Below, one piece after another: positions 25,807 to 32,933 of a stretch of 64,000 nucleotides of DNA. The stretch covers positions 310,001-374,000 of the forward strand of contig NZ_JFYN01000042.1 of the NCBI RefSeq assembly GCF_000631985.1, read 5' to 3'. How positions within the stretch are numbered: the first letter of the stretch is position 1; every line of letters starts with the position of its first letter. Below the pieces are notes generated by a model that was not told where the DNA came from, ran no database searches, and saw only the letters and a list, made by a program, of their open reading frames with translations. The stretch is from Pseudomonas sp. RIT288 (lineage in GTDB: Bacteria; Pseudomonadota; Gammaproteobacteria; Pseudomonadales; Pseudomonadaceae). A program made the position numbers and the translations under genes.

Positions 25807-26769
25807 ATGTATTTGAATGCCCAGCAACTGGCCAACGCACTGCCTTGGGACGCGTTGATGGACGCGTTGTCCGAGATCTTCACCCGCACCGTGCACTCGC
25901 CTGTGCGTCATCATCACAAAATTGATGTACCAGGCGACCCCGCCGCCATGCTGCTGCTGATGCCGGCCTGGATCGAAGGTGAATACTTGGGGGTCAAACA
26001 AGTCACCGTGTTCCCCGGCAACAATGCCAAAGGTCAGCCAGGCCTCAGCAGTCATTATCTCCTGAGCTGCGCAAAAACCGGTGTACCCCTGGGTCAGTTT
26101 GACGGTAACGAACTGACGGCCCGTCGCACTGCCGCAGCATCTGCCCTGGCGTCACGTTATCTGTCGCGTGCAAACTCGAAACGCTTGCTAATGGTTGGGG
26201 CTGGCCGCATGGGACGTTATCTGGTCAGTGCTCACCGCTCGGTTCGCGATCTGGAAGAGGTGCTGGTTTATGACCTCAATATCGAAGCAGCAAGAGCATT
26301 CGCCAGCGACCTCCGCGACCAGGGACTCCAGGCGCAGGCGGTGACACTCCAAGAACTGCCCACTGCCGCGGCGGTCGCCGACATCATTAGCTGCGCGACG
26401 TTGGCCACCGAACCCGTGATCAAGGGCCAGTGGTTGCAGCCGGGAGTACATCTGGATCTGGTCGGCAGCTTCACTCCGACCATGCGTGAAGTCGACGACG
26501 ATGTCGCGGCACGCTGCAGCATATTCGTGGACACACGCGAAGGTGCTCTCGCAGAGACCGGTGACCTGATCCAGCCAATTCGCAGCGGCGTCATCACCGA
26601 AGCCGATGTCATCGCCGAGTTCAGCGAACTGTGCGCTGAAAAACATGCCGGCCGCTCCGCCCTCAAGGAGCCCGCCCAGGCCATGACGATGTTCAAGTCG
26701 GTTGGCGCGTCAGTAGAGGATCTCGCGGCGGCGATCTTGGCTTACCAGCGGAGTACGACTGCCAACTGA
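25807..26769 (+). CDS. Ornithine cyclodeaminase/mu-crystallin family protein, probable imine reductase
   Basis: About 320 residues with the OCD/mu-crystallin fold: GVKQVTVFPGN, a Rossmann motif VGAGRMG (130-136) and a closing SVGASVEDLAAA. In bacteria this family includes delta-1-pyrroline-2-carboxylate reductases of hydroxyproline pathways (LhpI type) as well as true ornithine cyclodeaminases. With the dehydratase in the same regulon the reductase role is preferred. That would make two unrelated reductases for one intermediate. The ATG at 25807 is chosen because it begins the conserved fold; the frame is open back to 25672, overlapping the tautomerase gene. Confidence 0.82.
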   Translation: MYLNAQQLANALPWDALMDALSEIFTRTVHSPVRHHHKIDVPGDPAAMLLLMPAWIEGEYLGVKQVTVFPGNNAKGQPGLSSHYLLSCAKTGVPLGQFDGNELTARRTAAASALASRYLSRANSKRLLMVGAGRMGRYLVSAHRSVRDLEEVLVYDLNIEAARAFASDLRDQGLQAQAVTLQELPTAAAVADIISCATLATEPVIKGQWLQPGVHLDLVGSFTPTMREVDDDVAARCSIFVDTREGALAETGDLIQPIRSGVITEADVIAEFSELCAEKHAGRSALKEPAQAMTMFKSVGASVEDLAAAILAYQRSTTAN

Positions 26770-26891
26770 CCCATGACGCGGTCAAGCATGAATAATCTGT
26801 GGCACCTGGAAGTACGTCGAATCAATTGATGATCCATGTTCACAACACCTTTGCGTAAATCAACGTTCTCCCCATGGATGGCTGAGGGGAT

Positions 26892-26907
26892 ACTTACGAC
26901 CGTAAGT
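26892..26907. promoter_or_regulatory. Palindromic operator-like site, ACTTACGACCGTAAGT
   Basis: ACTTACG-AC-CGTAAGT is a perfect 16-base inverted repeat 65 bases upstream of the MDR oxidoreductase gene. Its size and the TTAC...GTAA core resemble operators of TetR-type repressors. No such regulator is encoded beside it. Confidence 0.5.
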
Positions 26908-26928
26908 CGTGCCACTCGAAGCCTGTTG

Positions 26929-26953
26929 CCGGATTGAAATAGTTTCAATCCGG
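26929..26953. promoter_or_regulatory. Perfect inverted repeat next to the ribosome-binding site
   Basis: CCGGATTGAAA-TAG-TTTCAATCCGG is an 11-base-pair perfect repeat with a three-base centre, ending 19 bases before the ATG at 26973. As DNA it could bind a regulator; as RNA it would form a hairpin just ahead of the GAGGA ribosome-binding site. Confidence 0.5.
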
Positions 26954-26972
26954 CCATTCATGAGGACTCCCG

Positions 26973-27989
26973 ATGCAAACTGATTTCGCCGCCTGGTCCT
27001 GGACCGCTGGTCGAGGTATCGACGGATTACAACTGATCCGCAAACCCCTTGTGCAACCTGGCCCAGGTGAGGTTCTGATTGCCAACCGAGCGCTGGCGCT
27101 CAACCCGGTGGACTGGAAAATCATCGAATGGGGTCACCCTGCCTGGAACACCGGCCACGTGCCCGGCGTGGATGGCATGGGCGTAGTGGTTGCCTGCGGT
27201 GCCGGAGTGCCAATCAAACCGGGGACTCGCGTGGCGTATCACCAGTCACTGGAGCGCGATGGCAGCTTTGCCGAGTTCTGTTTGCTCGATTGGGCGACCG
27301 TAATGACGGTGCCGGCAGCGCTTGATGACTCCATCGCCGCGTCAATCCCCTGCCCCGGCCTGACAGCCTGGCAAGCATTGGACAAAGTTCCGGTTAGCGG
27401 GCCGAGTGACATGTTGGTAGTCGGTGCAGGTGGCGCGGTGGGCCTGCTATTGGTACAACTGGCAGTGCAACGTGGTTGCCGAGTGTGGGCCACGGCGGGT
27501 ACAAAGCATCATGCGAACTTGAAAGCGCTGGGTGCCGTTGGCGTATTCGACTACCAGGACCACAACTGGCAGCACAACCTTCAAGCTAGCCTGGGTGAGC
27601 GTCGCCTCAAGGTTGTTTTCGATACTGTCAGTGGCGCGCATGCAGCGGCCCTGGCACCTCTGCTGGGTTATAACGGTCATCTGGTGTGTATTCAGGATCG
27701 GCAAGAAACTGCACCGCTGCCGGCCTTCAGCACCGCGATTTCCCTGCATGAGGTTGCGCTCAACAGCTTCCATTCCTACGCATGCCTGGGCGATCGACAA
27801 CTGCTTCGAGACGCTGGCGAACACCTCCTCGAAAGCATGCTGGGCGGTCGCCTGACAATACCTGAACGTCGAATCTTTGATTTTCGTAACCTTCCTGAAG
27901 CCCTGCTGGCTCTCAAGCAAGGTGGCGAAGGTGGAAAATGGATTGCCCTGTTGAACGAGTCAGGCGTCACGCCTTCCGGACAGCCGTAA
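26973..27989 (+). CDS. Zinc-independent MDR family oxidoreductase
   Basis: This 338-residue medium-chain dehydrogenase/reductase has an N-terminal GroES-like domain (ALALNPVDWKIIEWG) and a Rossmann segment MLVVGAGGAVGLLLVQLA. It lacks the zinc-site cysteines, as in quinone oxidoreductases and related enone reductases. GAGGAC precedes the ATG. It is preceded by two perfect inverted repeats and followed by a hairpin, so it appears to be its own, tightly controlled transcript. The substrate is unknown. Confidence 0.87.
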   Translation: MQTDFAAWSWTAGRGIDGLQLIRKPLVQPGPGEVLIANRALALNPVDWKIIEWGHPAWNTGHVPGVDGMGVVVACGAGVPIKPGTRVAYHQSLERDGSFAEFCLLDWATVMTVPAALDDSIAASIPCPGLTAWQALDKVPVSGPSDMLVVGAGGAVGLLLVQLAVQRGCRVWATAGTKHHANLKALGAVGVFDYQDHNWQHNLQASLGERRLKVVFDTVSGAHAAALAPLLGYNGHLVCIQDRQETAPLPAFSTAISLHEVALNSFHSYACLGDRQLLRDAGEHLLESMLGGRLTIPERRIFDFRNLPEALLALKQGGEGGKWIALLNESGVTPSGQP

Positions 27990-27996
27990 AAAGAAA

Positions 27997-28030
27997 TCGC
28001 CCGAGGCTCTTTTAGGGAGCCCTCGGGCGA
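27997..28030 (+). terminator. Hairpin downstream of MDR oxidoreductase
   Basis: TCGCCCGAGGCTC and GAGCCCTCGGGCGA pair with one bulge to form a long stem just after the stop codon. There is no T-run, so it is either a weak terminator or an mRNA 3' stabiliser. Confidence 0.5.
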
Positions 28031-28062
28031 CAGATCAGCATGACCGAACGGAGGCGCTCTGG

Positions 28063-28430
28063 TTATACCTCCGCGAGATTTTCCTTTTTCTCCAACCAAT
28101 CGATCATCAACTCACCCCAAGCGATGTCCGCTTGCAGTGCGTCTTTGGCCTTGGTCGAGTCTCGGGTGCGCAAACCTTCCAGTACTTCGAAATGCTTGTG
28201 TTTGGCACTGGCCAGCTCCCGCTTGGGACCTCGGCGTGAAACCGGCTCAGCAGCGGCCCCATGATAACCCACATATTTTCGAGTGTTTTCGACACCACGG
28301 GCATGCGTGCCGCAGAGATCAACCCGAAGTGAAACTCCCGGTTGAGCAACGCCGCTTGTTTGTAATCGACCGTTACCGCTTTCTGGAACGCATCCTGAAT
28401 GGCCTCGAGGTTCTCCAGTTCAGGTCGGGG
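28063..28430 (-). pseudogene. GntR/FCD regulator remnant, truncated and frameshifted
   Basis: Reading on the minus strand, DYKQAALLNREFHFGLISAA and ENMWVIMGPLLSRFHA are clear FCD-domain sequence. The frame is then broken at about 28220-28245, and the C-terminal part (KHKHFEVLEGLRTRD, DIAWGELMIDWLEK) continues in another frame. The DNA-binding domain is absent: similarity stops near 28430, where a remnant of a different gene on the other strand begins. The gene cannot make a functional regulator. Confidence 0.72.
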
Positions 28431-28877
28431 GGCGTCATTGAACGAATTGGTGCACAACGCACGGCCATACGCCTGTCACCGTTTGGCGGCCTGTTCGACA
28501 TGGGGCTTTACGAGGACGTCGAAGAAACCTACCTGTATGTCGCCGATCAGCTTTCTCGGCGTGGATTGGCCTACGTCCATTTCATGGATCAACTGTCGCG
28601 TGGCAGCTCGCCGATTCCAGACGACTTCCTGAAAAAATTTCGCAGCCACTACCGAGGAACATTCGCTCTCGCCGGGGGCATGACCAAAGAGCGTGCCGAG
28701 AAATTCCTGCGCAACGGGTTGATTGACCTCGCCGCATTCGGTGAACCCTTTATCGCCAACCCCGACCTGGTTGAACGCTTGCACAACGGCTGGCCGCTGT
28801 TAAAACCAGACCGCGCACTGAATTATGGTGGCGACGCCAAGGGATATACCGATTACCCAACCTACTCGATCGCTTGA
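28431..28877 (+). pseudogene. Old yellow enzyme (NemA-like) C-terminal remnant
   Basis: About 148 codons encode the last third of an FMN-dependent ene-reductase: RTAIRLSPFGGLFDMG, LAYVHFMDQ, TFALAGGMTKERAE, DLAAFGEPFIANPDLVERL and the ending GYTDYP. Intact members are about 350-370 residues, so the first two thirds, including the start codon and much of the barrel, are missing. The fragment abuts the truncated GntR remnant, so one deletion probably removed the starts of two divergent genes. Its stop overlaps the end of the convergent LysR gene by 16 bases. Confidence 0.8.
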
Positions 28878-29806
28878 CGCTCGTTGAGTGGCGTGTGGGC
28901 TTGATCCGCCACCTCGCGGGTCAAGAAGTCGATCAGCGCCCGGGACGCTGCTGATAGCTGGCGATGAGGCGGGAAAATCACCGAGAACGGTCGGGACCGT
29001 CCACCCGACTGTTCGAGCAGCGGCACCAGGCGTCCGCTTTGAATCCGCTCCCGGACAATAAAGTCGTAGGTCTGACAAATCCCCATACCGTGCTCGGCCA
29101 AAGACACAGTGCCCAGCACGTCGTCGGACACTTGAACATTCGCCTCAGGTATCCACTCCCGATCAATACCCTGCTCACAGAACAACCAGGGGCCGATCCG
29201 GCCGCTGCTGGGCATCACAAATGGCAGGCAGACATGCGCTGGCAGTTCGTCGACACTGCGCGGCGTACCGGCGCGCCGCAGGTAGTCCGGCGCGGCGACC
29301 AGGCATAAACCCGCATCCTCAAGTTTGCGTCCAATCAGGCCGCTGTCAGGTAATTGCCCAAGGCGAATAGCCAAGTCATACCCTTCGGCCACCAGATCCA
29401 CATTTCGATTGCTGATGCTCAACTCGATGCGCACCTGCGGGTACTGCCGAGTAAAACGACAGAGCAATGCCGGCAGCCGGTAGTGTCCGTACGTCGTCGG
29501 CACACTGAGCCGTACACGGCCCGTCAACGCGCCTTCCTGCCCACGAATAGCCCGCTCTGCTTCATCGATCAACGAGAACGCCGCGCGGGACTGTTCAAGG
29601 TAAAGCAGACCTGCCTCGGTCAGGCTCAGGCGTCGAGTCGTGCGCCGCAACAACTGAACCCCCAGGCGTGCTTCCAGGCGAGAGATTGCCCGGCTGACCA
29701 CTGACGGGGTGGTCGCCAGAAACACGGCCCCAGCGCTCAGGGAGCCCTTCTCCACCACGGTGATAAAGACTTCTACGTCCGCGAGATAATCGAATCGACG
29801 GCTCAC
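28862..29806 (-). CDS. LysR family transcriptional regulator
   Basis: About 314 residues with an N-terminal winged helix (FITVVEKGSLSAGAVFLATT, PSVVSRAISRLEARLGVQLL) and an effector domain of the CrgA-like branch. The GTG at 29806 is preferred as start because TTTGGAGG lies five bases upstream; an ATG at 29857 would add 17 residues without a ribosome-binding site. It lies about 125 bases from the divergent DJ-1/PfpI gene, which is its likely target. Its other neighbour, the ene-reductase, is now only a remnant. Confidence 0.88.
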   Translation of the reverse strand: MSRRFDYLADVEVFITVVEKGSLSAGAVFLATTPSVVSRAISRLEARLGVQLLRRTTRRLSLTEAGLLYLEQSRAAFSLIDEAERAIRGQEGALTGRVRLSVPTTYGHYRLPALLCRFTRQYPQVRIELSISNRNVDLVAEGYDLAIRLGQLPDSGLIGRKLEDAGLCLVAAPDYLRRAGTPRSVDELPAHVCLPFVMPSSGRIGPWLFCEQGIDREWIPEANVQVSDDVLGTVSLAEHGMGICQTYDFIVRERIQSGRLVPLLEQSGGRSRPFSVIFPPHRQLSAASRALIDFLTREVADQAHTPLNERQAIE

Positions 29807-29931
29807 CTTTACCTCCAAAGAACAGATGCTTTGCTTTCCAGCAAGTTTATCGCCCATCCAGGCATGAATATAGTTGTATCAACGATCAGGCGACTGCCGA
29901 TCGAACACACCCTCCACTGCTCGGAAATACC

Positions 29932-30792
29932 ATGCGCCCTATCACCCGACTCGCCCTTGCAATGACCATTTTCACCGCGGCCTTCAACGCCCAGGCCAGC
30001 AACGTACTGATCGTGCTATCAGATTCAGACCACCTAGACCTCAAGGACAACAAAGTCTTTGCAACCGGCTTTTACCTGAACGAATTGATGCAACCGGTAA
30101 AACTGATGCTCGATGCCGGGCACTCGGTGACCTTTGCGACGCCTACAGGCAAGGCGCCGACTTTGGACAAATCGTCCGCCGACAAGATGTATTTCAACGA
30201 TGACGTTGCGGCACTGCAGGAGTACAAGGCGCTCCTGGAGCACCTCAAGATCACCTCGCCGGGTGAGTCACCGGTCATTAGCCTGTCGCGGGTCGAACAG
30301 ATCGGCTACGAGCACTTCGATGCTGTCTATATACCTGGTGGCCATGCACCGATGCAGGATCTACTGCACAGCGTCGAACTCGGAAAACTGCTGAATAATT
30401 TCCATGCGCACAGCAAGACAACCGCCCTCGTTTGCCATGGACCGATTGCTCTGCTGTCGACGCTGTCCAACCCCACCGCCTTCACTCGCCAACTCGAAAC
30501 CGGCACCCAGGCTACGAGCTCGGACTGGACCTACGCCGGCTACAAGTTCACGGTCATAAGCAATCAGGAAGAAGAGTTGGCCAAGGGATTATTGAAGGGA
30601 GGCGTCATGAAGTTCTATCCACAAACGGCACTGGAACAAGCCGGCGGCGTATACAGCAGCAACTCTTCACCGTGGACCAGCCATGTCGTCATCGACCGCG
30701 AACTGGTGACCGGTCAAAACCCTGGTTCAGCGCTGGATGTGGGTAAGGTGATACTCGATCGACTCAAGTCCCAGAGCCAAGCGAAAGACTGA
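29932..30792 (+). CDS. Exported DJ-1/PfpI family protein
   Basis: A 286-residue DJ-1/PfpI (class I amidotransferase-like) protein with a predicted signal peptide (MRPITRLALAMTIFTAAFNA), which is unusual for the family. It has the nucleophile elbow ALVCHGP, the acidic/His segment YIPGGHAPMQD and the ending SHVVIDRELVTGQNPGS. Hsp31-like relatives act as glutathione-independent glyoxalases or chaperones. Export would place such an activity in the periplasm, near the predicted periplasmic GMC dehydrogenase encoded downstream. Divergent from the LysR gene. Confidence 0.85.
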   Translation: MRPITRLALAMTIFTAAFNAQASNVLIVLSDSDHLDLKDNKVFATGFYLNELMQPVKLMLDAGHSVTFATPTGKAPTLDKSSADKMYFNDDVAALQEYKALLEHLKITSPGESPVISLSRVEQIGYEHFDAVYIPGGHAPMQDLLHSVELGKLLNNFHAHSKTTALVCHGPIALLSTLSNPTAFTRQLETGTQATSSDWTYAGYKFTVISNQEEELAKGLLKGGVMKFYPQTALEQAGGVYSSNSSPWTSHVVIDRELVTGQNPGSALDVGKVILDRLKSQSQAKD

Positions 30793-31753
30793 TCGATTCA
30801 AACTCTCACTTTTTCACCGACATGCCGGTTGTCGAAAGCCAATCGTTTTGTAGGGGTAAAAACACCTAAAAATATAAAAAAGGGTCGCGAGAGTCAGTGG
30901 AGATGACTTACGGAGCCTGATGCGTCCCGTGATAGCTCGAGGTGCTACTCGTCAGGCCATCAGTCTTTTTTCGGATATCGTTCAGATGTCTGGATGGGCG
31001 CAGAAACGCCAGCTATGGCGAACACTGCTGTGTCGACGGAAATCCAGCCGAGTTGGTCGAAATAGATAAGCTTATACCCAGTGATTACCAGGTGGAGAGA
31101 ACCCGGCTCCTCTCCTCCACTGAACGTCAAGAATGACACCAACGCTTTCAGAAAATGACTGCCGACTATGCAGCGCTACCTGCCGGCGAAAAGTACGATG
31201 GCGTTCGCCCACTCAAACCAGAGTCCCAAATGGACTTGTTTCCATTGAGATGAGTCATTGCCCTGCCCTACTTCGTCGGAGGATCTGTGAGCCTGCATGC
31301 AGGTTTAGTGAAGCTGTAAATCCGATAATTCCGCATACGCGGCGATTCGATGACGAGCTGACGCCTTCGGCACAGGTGCTGTGCGACGCTGCGAAAACGA
31401 AATTCGAGCCTGGCGCGGTTCGGCCTTTTTCAGAGCAAACAACACGCCGAATACTTCAAGGGGCTGGTCGGCCACGAACAGTCGGATCTGGAGGCGCTGA
31501 GCGTCACCTCAAGGCTGCATCAGCAAGATGCTTGAGCGAGCCTCCATAGGCAAGCTGGACGCCTATATCCAAACTTACATCAGCCGTATTTCCCAGTTCC
31601 ACTCGTGATCATTTTCAATGGGCGCGGAAATTCTGTGCCCCTATAAAAACGTAGTAACCCTCTATTACCCACCCCGGCCATGTTCGCCTCATCATGAAGT
31701 CGAATGTGCTTGACCCAAACTCCAAGAATGACGAAAAAACTCAGGTAGATGGA
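30793..31753. other. Gap of about 960 bases with possible gene relics
   Basis: No intact gene is convincing here. Short protein-like stretches appear in different plus-strand frames near 31340-31610, for example QHAEYFKGLVGHEQSDLEAL and GKLDAYIQTYISRISQFHS, separated by stops. They look like a decayed coding region, but no family could be named. The rest, including 30800-31000, shows no clear signal. Confidence 0.35.
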
Positions 31754-32146
31754 ATGGCAAAATTTATTCACACCATGATTCGCGTGGGCAACCTCGACCA
31801 ATCCATGAAGTTCTATCAGGAAGTGTTTGGACTGAAAGAAACTCATCGCCTGGACTTCGACGATTTTTCCCTGGTCTATTTGCGAGATTTCGAGAGCGGT
31901 GCAGAAATCGAACTGACCTGGAACAAGGGGCAAAACGAGTACACCCATGGCACCGGCTACGGTCATGCTGCCTTTGTCGTTGAGGATTTGGACCAGCAGT
32001 TCAATCGGCTGCTGGATCTGAATTTGTCACCGGCCCCCATCAAGGAATTTAAAAGAGACGGCGTTTTGCTCGCACGATTCTTTTTTATTCAGGATCCCGA
32101 TGGTTACAAAATCGAAGTATTGCAGCGGGGTGGTCACTACCAATAA
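31754..32146 (+). CDS. gloA: Lactoylglutathione lyase (glyoxalase I)
   Basis: About 130 residues starting MAKFIHTMIRV. The four metal ligands of glyoxalase I are in place: His in HTMIRV, Glu in AEIELTWN, His in YGHAAF and Glu in YKIEVLQR. The enzyme converts the hemithioacetal of methylglyoxal and glutathione to S-lactoylglutathione in the cytosol. The frame is open from 31694, but the family begins at 31754. It lies upstream of a GMC dehydrogenase and the glyoxalase II gene on the same strand, so both glutathione-dependent glyoxalase steps are encoded together. Confidence 0.87.
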   Translation: MAKFIHTMIRVGNLDQSMKFYQEVFGLKETHRLDFDDFSLVYLRDFESGAEIELTWNKGQNEYTHGTGYGHAAFVVEDLDQQFNRLLDLNLSPAPIKEFKRDGVLLARFFFIQDPDGYKIEVLQRGGHYQ

Positions 32147-32360
32147 AGAAATTCGAGCAACGAAATATCGATGGCCTGGGCACCTGCCAGCTCAGAATCC
32201 TCAAGATGGTTTTACTTTGCAACGCGAATGATTTCTTAAAGCAAACGCCTGATTGGATTGGTCTGATGTAGTAACCCGTTCTTACCTTTCCCGTTAGATC
32301 ACCCTCCACGATTCGACCGTGACGCTGTCATTCCTTATAAAAATAAAAAGGAGACATTTC

Positions 32361-32921
32361 ATGCAAGACGTAAAGATCAACCGTCGCCGTTTTCTGCAAG
32401 GAAGCGGTGGGTTGTTGCTTGGCACGCTGATATTCGGCTCCGGCCCCATCGCCCTGCTGGCTCCCAGCCGCTCATGGGCGATGGAGATGAATACCCTGAG
32501 CAGCGATGTCGCGGCGAAGTTACTGCTGGTGATCCGCCGTATCTACCCCCATGACCGTATGGAAGACGCTGTCTACGCCTTTGCCGTAAAGGCGCTCGAC
32601 GAGCGTGCATCCACCGATCCCTCCGTGCTCCCCTTGCTTGATCAAGGTCTGTCCGACCTGGATCGACTGGCGGGCGGTAATTGGTCAAGTCTCGATGAAA
32701 CCAGACAAGTCACCCTGCTTGAAGACATTCAACACTCCGACTTTTTCGCTTTGATCAGAAGCACCTCGGTCAATTCGCTATACAGCAATGAGCTGGCTTA
32801 CCAGCATTTCGGTTACGAAGGCGCCTCCTTTCCTAAAGGCGGATATCTGATGCGTGGCTTCAATGATCTGAAGTGGCTGCCTGCCGCTCCAGCAGAAGCC
32901 AGTCCCAGCGCTTTTTCTTGA
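32361..32921 (+). CDS. Tat-exported small subunit of a GMC dehydrogenase (gluconate 2-dehydrogenase subunit 3-like)
   Basis: A 186-residue protein with a twin-arginine signal (NRRRFLQGSGGLLLGTLIF) and a helical mature part of the gluconate/sorbitol dehydrogenase small-subunit type. Such subunits carry the folded flavoprotein to the periplasm through the Tat system. AAAAGGAGA lies ahead of the ATG at 32361. It is 12 bases before the GMC flavoprotein gene, which has no signal of its own, fitting hitch-hiker export. Confidence 0.82.
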   Translation: MQDVKINRRRFLQGSGGLLLGTLIFGSGPIALLAPSRSWAMEMNTLSSDVAAKLLLVIRRIYPHDRMEDAVYAFAVKALDERASTDPSVLPLLDQGLSDLDRLAGGNWSSLDETRQVTLLEDIQHSDFFALIRSTSVNSLYSNELAYQHFGYEGASFPKGGYLMRGFNDLKWLPAAPAEASPSAFS

Positions 32922-32933
32922 GGAGTAACGAGC

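Noticed and set aside
31133..31549. Plus-strand open frame of 138 codons
   Set aside because: The translation changes character along its length, and protein-like stretches in the same place lie in other frames, so it is more likely a decayed region than a gene.
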